From an uncultured Collinsella sp. (GTDB lineage Bacteria; Actinomycetota; Coriobacteriia; Coriobacteriales; Coriobacteriaceae): a stretch of 9,260 bases of DNA. Below, piece after piece: positions 5,511 through 9,260 of this stretch (positions within the stretch are counted from its first letter, which is position 1; every line of letters begins with the position of its first letter). The stretch covers positions 1-9,260 of the forward strand of contig CABVAS010000050.1 of NCBI GenBank assembly GCA_902496375.1, read 5' to 3'. The position numbers and the translations under genes were made by a program. The notes under the pieces were generated by a model. The model was not told the origin of the DNA and made no database searches. It saw only the letters and a program-made list of their open reading frames with translations.

Positions 5511-5656
5511 TTACGCGGTTTTACCAAACCGCGTAACGGCTCGACGCTGCAAACGCCCCTAAGCGGCAATCTGACGTTCAATCGTCGGTCGCGTACCGAA
5601 GTACGCTTCCCTCCTCTTTCACGTCACCTTGCTCGCTTAGGGGCGTTTTCGCTGAC
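5511..5656 (+). ncRNA. Structured RNA-like repeat element, copy B
   Basis: The parts match copy A at 2047-2192. Hairpin 1 is TTACGCGGTTT (5511-5521) with AAACCGCGTAA (5526-5536). The closing helix is AAACGCCCCTAAGC (5551-5564) with GCTTAGGGGCGTTT (5635-5648). The inner helix is TGACGT (5572-5577) with ACGTCA (5621-5626). The apical hairpin is GCGTAC-CGAA-GTACGC (5591-5606). The loop strands TTCAATCGTCGG (5577-5588) and CCTCCTCTTTC (5610-5620) recur exactly in the element at 2279-2366. Helix sequences differ from copy A but pairing is kept. The GGCAA/TTGCT strand pair gives a G-U on the plus strand, weakly favouring this strand. It sits between two minus-strand genes, 36 bases after the bceB stop, so it is either transcribed alone or read antisense. 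A spurious 60-codon frame at 5505-5687 is only this repeat. Confidence 0.7.
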
Positions 5657-5692
5657 CTATGGTCAACCTACGATAATTCCAAGCTGAACGAG

Positions 5693-7894
5693 TTACTCGC
5701 TGTAGCGGGTGGCGATGGCAGCTCGCACCATTCCGGTACTCATAAGGTAGGTCACCAAGAAGTAGCCACCATAGGCTGCCAGGAAGATTGCACAGGTGAG
5801 GCCCACGGTGCCGCCGATGCTCATATTTCCGAAAATGCTCACCAGCTCGATGATCACCTTAAGTGCCACAAAGGAGTGTGCCAGGCCCACTGCCAGCGGG
5901 AACAGGAAGAATACCGCTTGCTGCGCCATCACCGAATGGCGAATCTGGCGGTCGTCGCAGCCGATCTGTGCCAGCACACGATAGCTGCGGCTGCCGTCGG
6001 CCACGTTGGAGAGTTGCTGGATCGACAGAATCGCCGCGCATGCAACGACCAATACAAAGCCGATGTAGATGGCTAGGTAGCTAATAAGACCGTTCATTTG
6101 CGCTGCTTGCGCGTACATCTCGGAGCGTGTGATGAAGGTTCCCCACAACCCCGGCTCCTTGCCGTCAACGAGCAGATTGTCGAGCACAGTGTATTTAATA
6201 CTCTCGTCTGCCTCGGTCGTATCCATCCCCTGTTTGTAGTTAACGAGCAGGCTACTGGAATACGGCTGCAGATTAAGTTGGGACAACAGCTCGTCGGCAA
6301 CGACGACGGTACCCGGATTACTGCCCATCGCCGAATTGGCGATGGCCGCCGTATCTTCGTCCGACTTATCGGTTGCGGGCTTGAGCTCATGCCCGCCCAA
6401 GGTAAGGGCATGGCCGCCAGCCATATACTTGGTGTACATGTCGACCAGCTCGCCGCCCATACCACACGTGAGCAGATACTGGTCGTGACCGATGTGCACC
6501 GGCTCCTCGCCCATCATCTGACGCAGTTTGTTGTACTGGCTCGCCGGCGTCACAAACAGACCCATCGTATCGGCATTGCTACCCCCGAACGCCTTGGGAA
6601 GCTTTTCGCCCATGGCCTTGCACATTTCACTTGGAGTCACCGAAGGATCCGAACCGCCAAGCGGGTAACTCAGATACGAATCGATTTGCACATGCTCACC
6701 GGCAACATCGGCGATATCGACCTTCTTGCCGGTCTCGTCGTTGTTGTCCGCCGACTTGCCCTTGCCGTGCCATGCGGGGTACAAATCGACCGTTGTATCG
6801 GCCAACACCATGCGATCGGCCTCAGACGGATTGACATACTCCTTGTAGTAGTCGAGCGTTTCGGGCGTGTAATAGACATACGTCTGCGACATATCGGCCG
6901 GCGTATAGCGCTCCAGGTTTTCGTTCATCACGCTGGCAATCGACATACCGCACGTCACCGAGGTGATGGCCAAAAACAGGAGCATCGCGATGACGCCCAT
7001 CGAAAAGCACACCGTGTTGACCTTGGCCGCAAGCTGGCGCACGGTAAACATGTTGAGGCCGCGCCAATACACGCCCCGCAGGCTCTGCAGCAGCTTAATG
7101 AGCATGCCCGAGAGTCCCCAGAACAGGGCAAAGGTGCCCACGGTAACCATAGCGGTCGTAATACCAAACTGGTTCATGGCCTCTTGCAGCTTGCTGTCCG
7201 TCGCGGTTAGCGGGAACCCATCACGTAGCAGACGGTAATAGGCCACGCCCACAAGCACCACGCCCACGGCAAAGATGGCAATCGCAATCCAGGGGTTGCA
7301 CGTCTTGATGCTCTCGTTGCGACGCTCGGCACCCATAAGCTCGATGAGTTTGGTACGACGCACGGCGCGAAGGTTCAGCAGTAGCGTGAGCACAAACATT
7401 ACGAGCATGCAGGCAAGAGTCAGATTGAACGCATGCACCGAGAAAAAGAAGTGGAAATTGGCAATCTGTGTCTTAAAAAGCGAGGCCGTAAAGAACGTCA
7501 TGAGCTGGGAGAGTCCCACACCCAGCACAATGCCGGCGACAAAGGCCACGACCGAGACAATCACCGTCTCGAGCGCCATGATCGTGGCGACGCGTCCGCG
7601 CCCCATGCCGAGCACCTGATACAGGCCAAACTCCTTCTTGCGGCGTTTCATGATGAAGTTATTGGCATACACCATCAAAAAGGCCATGACACCGGCAAAA
7701 AAGTACGTCAGGTCGCCGAGCATGCTGCCCATAACCTGCGCCAAGCCCTCTTCATCGATTCCGGCGATGTCGACCTGCATCGAGATGGTGTTAAAGGCAT
7801 AGAAGACCGTGACGCCCAGGGTGAGCGTCAAAAGGTAGACGAGGTAGTCGCGGCCGGCGCGGCGGACGTTGCCCCAAGCGAGTTTACAGAGCAT
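5693..7894 (-). CDS. bceB: BceB-type ABC transporter permease (FtsX-like domains, large extracellular loop)
   Basis: The protein has 733 residues if started at the ATG at 7894. This start has a GAGGG site a few bases upstream and overlaps the ATPase stop by 11 bases. An in-frame GTG at 7906 is the alternative. Ten membrane segments are visible: about 19-37, 61-80, 108-130, 155-175, 203-220, 245-268, 295-318, 604-627, 656-680 and 693-718. A roughly 285-residue hydrophilic domain sits between TM7 and TM8, the BceB arrangement. The FtsX-type coupling stretch KRRKKEFGLYQVLGMG follows TM2, and a second copy (RSYRVLAQIGCDDRQI) follows TM8. BceAB pumps act with a sensor kinase to detect and remove peptide antibiotics such as bacitracin. 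No kinase or regulator gene is in this window, so the inducing compound and the link to signalling are open. The symbol is family-level. Confidence 0.9.
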   Translation of the reverse strand: MLCKLAWGNVRRAGRDYLVYLLTLTLGVTVFYAFNTISMQVDIAGIDEEGLAQVMGSMLGDLTYFFAGVMAFLMVYANNFIMKRRKKEFGLYQVLGMGRGRVATIMALETVIVSVVAFVAGIVLGVGLSQLMTFFTASLFKTQIANFHFFFSVHAFNLTLACMLVMFVLTLLLNLRAVRRTKLIELMGAERRNESIKTCNPWIAIAIFAVGVVLVGVAYYRLLRDGFPLTATDSKLQEAMNQFGITTAMVTVGTFALFWGLSGMLIKLLQSLRGVYWRGLNMFTVRQLAAKVNTVCFSMGVIAMLLFLAITSVTCGMSIASVMNENLERYTPADMSQTYVYYTPETLDYYKEYVNPSEADRMVLADTTVDLYPAWHGKGKSADNNDETGKKVDIADVAGEHVQIDSYLSYPLGGSDPSVTPSEMCKAMGEKLPKAFGGSNADTMGLFVTPASQYNKLRQMMGEEPVHIGHDQYLLTCGMGGELVDMYTKYMAGGHALTLGGHELKPATDKSDEDTAAIANSAMGSNPGTVVVADELLSQLNLQPYSSSLLVNYKQGMDTTEADESIKYTVLDNLLVDGKEPGLWGTFITRSEMYAQAAQMNGLISYLAIYIGFVLVVACAAILSIQQLSNVADGSRSYRVLAQIGCDDRQIRHSVMAQQAVFFLFPLAVGLAHSFVALKVIIELVSIFGNMSIGGTVGLTCAIFLAAYGGYFLVTYLMSTGMVRAAIATRYSE

Positions 7895-8669
7895 CGGAGC
7901 CCTCACCGCCCATCATGGCAACGACCTCCATAATGCGGTCGAAGAACTCTCGGCGGTCGGTGTCGCCGCGGCGCAGCTCGGTGAAGATCTTGCCGTCGCG
8001 AATAAACAGCACACGGCTCGTGTAACTGGCGGCAAAGCTGTCGTGCGTGACCATGAGCACGGTGGCGCGTAGGCGGCGGTTAAGGGCCTCTAGGCTCTCG
8101 AGCAGCAGGCGAGCGCTCTTGGAATCGAGGGCGCCGGTGGGCTCGTCGGCCATAATCATGGTGGGGTCGGTGACGAGCGCGCGAGCCGCGGCAACGCGCT
8201 GCTGCTGACCGCCGGACATCTGGTAGGGATATTTGTCGAGCACCTGACTGATGGACAGGCGCGCGGCCACATCCTGCACGCGGGTCGAGATCTCTGCCGA
8301 GTTTGTGCGGGCGATGGTGAGCGGCAGGGCGATGTTCTCGCGTGCCGTGAGCGTATCGAGCAGGTTGAAGTCCTGGAAGATAAAGCCGAGCTCCTCGCGG
8401 CGGAACTGCGAAAGCTTAGCCTGCTTCATGCGTGTTACGTCCTGCCCGTTGATGCGGATCGTGCCACTTGTGGCGCTATCGATGGTCGACACGCAGTTGA
8501 GCAACGTCGACTTGCCCGAGCCCGAAGCGCCCATGATGCCAACAAATTCGCCGCGATTGACGGTAAAGCTGACGTCGTTGAGCGCGCGGGTCACGTTGCC
8601 CAGCGCTCCGCATACCTTTTCGAGATGCGCGACCTCCAGTACCGGGGTCGCCATGTGCGTGGTTTGCAT
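7884..8669 (-). CDS. bceA: BceA-type ABC transporter ATP-binding protein
   Basis: The gene encodes a 261-residue cytoplasmic ATPase with a complete motif set: Walker A GASGSGKST (47-55), Q-loop Gln99 (FQDFNLLD), signature MSGGQQQR (151-158), Walker B MIMADEPTG (171-179, catalytic Glu176), LD at 181-182 and H-loop His209 (THD). This is the MacB/LolD/BceA class that energises FtsX-like permeases. It overlaps the permease start by 11 bases, so the two are translationally coupled and form a complex. The start at 8669 has AAAGGA nine bases upstream; a second Met at codon 6 is less likely. A 9-bp inverted repeat ends directly at the ribosome site and could control expression. The symbol is family-level. 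Confidence 0.93.
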   Translation of the reverse strand: MQTTHMATPVLEVAHLEKVCGALGNVTRALNDVSFTVNRGEFVGIMGASGSGKSTLLNCVSTIDSATSGTIRINGQDVTRMKQAKLSQFRREELGFIFQDFNLLDTLTARENIALPLTIARTNSAEISTRVQDVAARLSISQVLDKYPYQMSGGQQQRVAAARALVTDPTMIMADEPTGALDSKSARLLLESLEALNRRLRATVLMVTHDSFAASYTSRVLFIRDGKIFTELRRGDTDRREFFDRIMEVVAMMGGEGSDAL

Positions 8670-8679
8670 ACCGAGTCCT

Positions 8680-8717
8680 TTCTTGCGATTAGTCTACGGC
8701 ATCTATAGTCGCAAGAA
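8680..8717 (-). promoter_or_regulatory. 9-bp inverted repeat adjoining the bceA ribosome site
   Basis: TTCTTGCGA (8680-8688) and TCGCAAGAA (8709-8717) are perfect inverted arms 20 bases apart. In the bceA transcript the 3' arm ends directly at the AGGA of the ribosome site. A TATAGAT -10-like sequence (complement of 8701-8707) lies between the arms. It may be a two-half-site operator over the promoter or an RNA hairpin next to the ribosome site. It does not resemble the Bacillus BceR site as I remember it. Confidence 0.55.
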
Positions 8718-8752
8718 GACGAGTCGGCTACCATCGATATGGCTTACGCTTG

Positions 8753-8770
8753 CCTTACCGTTGTGTAAGG
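8753..8770. promoter_or_regulatory. 6-bp inverted repeat in the divergent bceA-Nudix interval
   Basis: CCTTAC (8753-8758) and GTAAGG (8765-8770) flank CGTTGT. It lies about 50 bases before the Nudix start and 84 bases before bceA. It could be an operator for either gene. There is no T-run, so a terminator is unlikely. Confidence 0.35.
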
Positions 8771-8817
8771 TACGGGTAGCCGCCCTGCCACGTGTTGATG
8801 TTGAGAGAGGACTCCTG

Positions 8818-9260
8818 TTGAAGACTGTTCATGTTGCCGCTGGAATCATTCGCAAGGAAGGATCTGACGAGCTGCTTGCCGTGCAGCGCGGCTATGGCGA
8901 TATGCAGGGACTTTGGGAGTTCCCCGGTGGCAAGCTCATGCGCGGCGAGACGCCCGAAGACGCCGTACGCCGCGAACTCATTGAGGAGCTGCAGGTAAAA
9001 GTCACCAACCTGCGCGATTTCTACACCGTTGAGTATGACTACCCCGATTTTCATCTCTCCATGGAGTGCTACTACTGCTCGCTCGCCGATGAATCCGATG
9101 AGCCCCAGAAACACGACCGCCAGCTCGATATCCGCTGGATTCCGCGCACCTCGCTTGCCACGGTGGAATGGATGCCCGCCGACAAAGGGCTTATCGATGC
9201 TCTGATTGAGTTGAAGGAAGATCGGCTTGAGGCCAACGGCGCCGCCAACGACGCCGAGGC
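8818..9260 (+). CDS. Nudix hydrolase, MutT-like (3' end outside window)
   Basis: The frame runs from a TTG start at 8818, preceded by GAGAGAGGA, to the window edge without a stop, giving 147 visible residues. The Nudix box is clear: GKLMRGETPEDAVRRELIEE, with the metal-binding REL-I-EE. It is preceded by LWEFPGGK, as in E. coli MutT (8-oxo-dGTP diphosphatase) and its relatives. The position normally holding Gly in the box (EE-x-G-U) is Gln here (EELQV). The N-terminal TVHVAAGIIRKEGSDELLAVQRG also fits the MutT type, for which cleaning of the nucleotide pool is likely; other (deoxy)nucleotide substrates are possible. The tail after about residue 130 turns acidic and Ala/Asn-rich. It is divergent from bceAB, and no functional link between them is apparent. 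Confidence 0.9.
   Translation, partial: MKTVHVAAGIIRKEGSDELLAVQRGYGDMQGLWEFPGGKLMRGETPEDAVRRELIEELQVKVTNLRDFYTVEYDYPDFHLSMECYYCSLADESDEPQKHDRQLDIRWIPRTSLATVEWMPADKGLIDALIELKEDRLEANGAANDAE

Noticed and set aside
5505..5687. 60-codon frame covering copy B of the repeat
   Set aside because: The frame is not maintained in copy A, and change between copies follows RNA pairing rather than codons. It is the repeat, not a gene.
8755..9114. 119-codon minus-strand frame opposite the Nudix gene
   Set aside because: Shadow frame. The plus strand has the complete Nudix box and a TTG start with a ribosome site.

Overview
The window looks like a chromosomal stretch of a moderately high-GC gut actinobacterium of the class Coriobacteriia, most likely Collinsella or a close relative. 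This is inferred from codon usage and gene content and from repeat sequences that I associate, from memory, with Collinsella. No marker gene here proves it.

Layout: (1) 1-432, the 3' end of an ABC exporter subunit, closed by a strong hairpin terminator. (2) 433-1013, a 581-base gene-free region with two 52-base arms in inverted orientation, a 13-bp hairpin and a likely promoter. (3) 1014-2045, a type I DAHP synthase, the first step of aromatic amino acid synthesis. (4) 2379-5383 on the minus strand, an agmatine module: an APC-family permease followed by agmatine deiminase. Together they would import agmatine and hydrolyse it to N-carbamoylputrescine and ammonia. A 368-base hairpin-rich stretch separates the two genes. 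(5) 5693-8669 on the minus strand, a BceAB-type ABC transporter (ATPase, then permease, overlapping by 11 bases), as used in antimicrobial peptide sensing or detoxification. (6) 8818-9260, the start of a divergent Nudix hydrolase, cut by the window edge.

The most interesting content lies between the genes. Two elements (2047-2192 and 5511-5656, both plus strand) share an identical 43-base 5' segment and identical short blocks further on. Their three internal helices have different sequences but keep their pairing, which is the signature of a structured RNA. A third, diverged relative on the minus strand (2279-2366) keeps the two strands of the same internal loop around another hairpin. A fourth, weaker candidate (3868-3956) overlaps the stop codon of the permease gene. 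Three of the four begin at or within about 12 bases of a stop codon in the sense direction, suggesting a 3'-UTR or terminator-like role. I do not recognise the family with certainty. The named Rfam motif 'Collinsella-1' is the first thing to compare it with.
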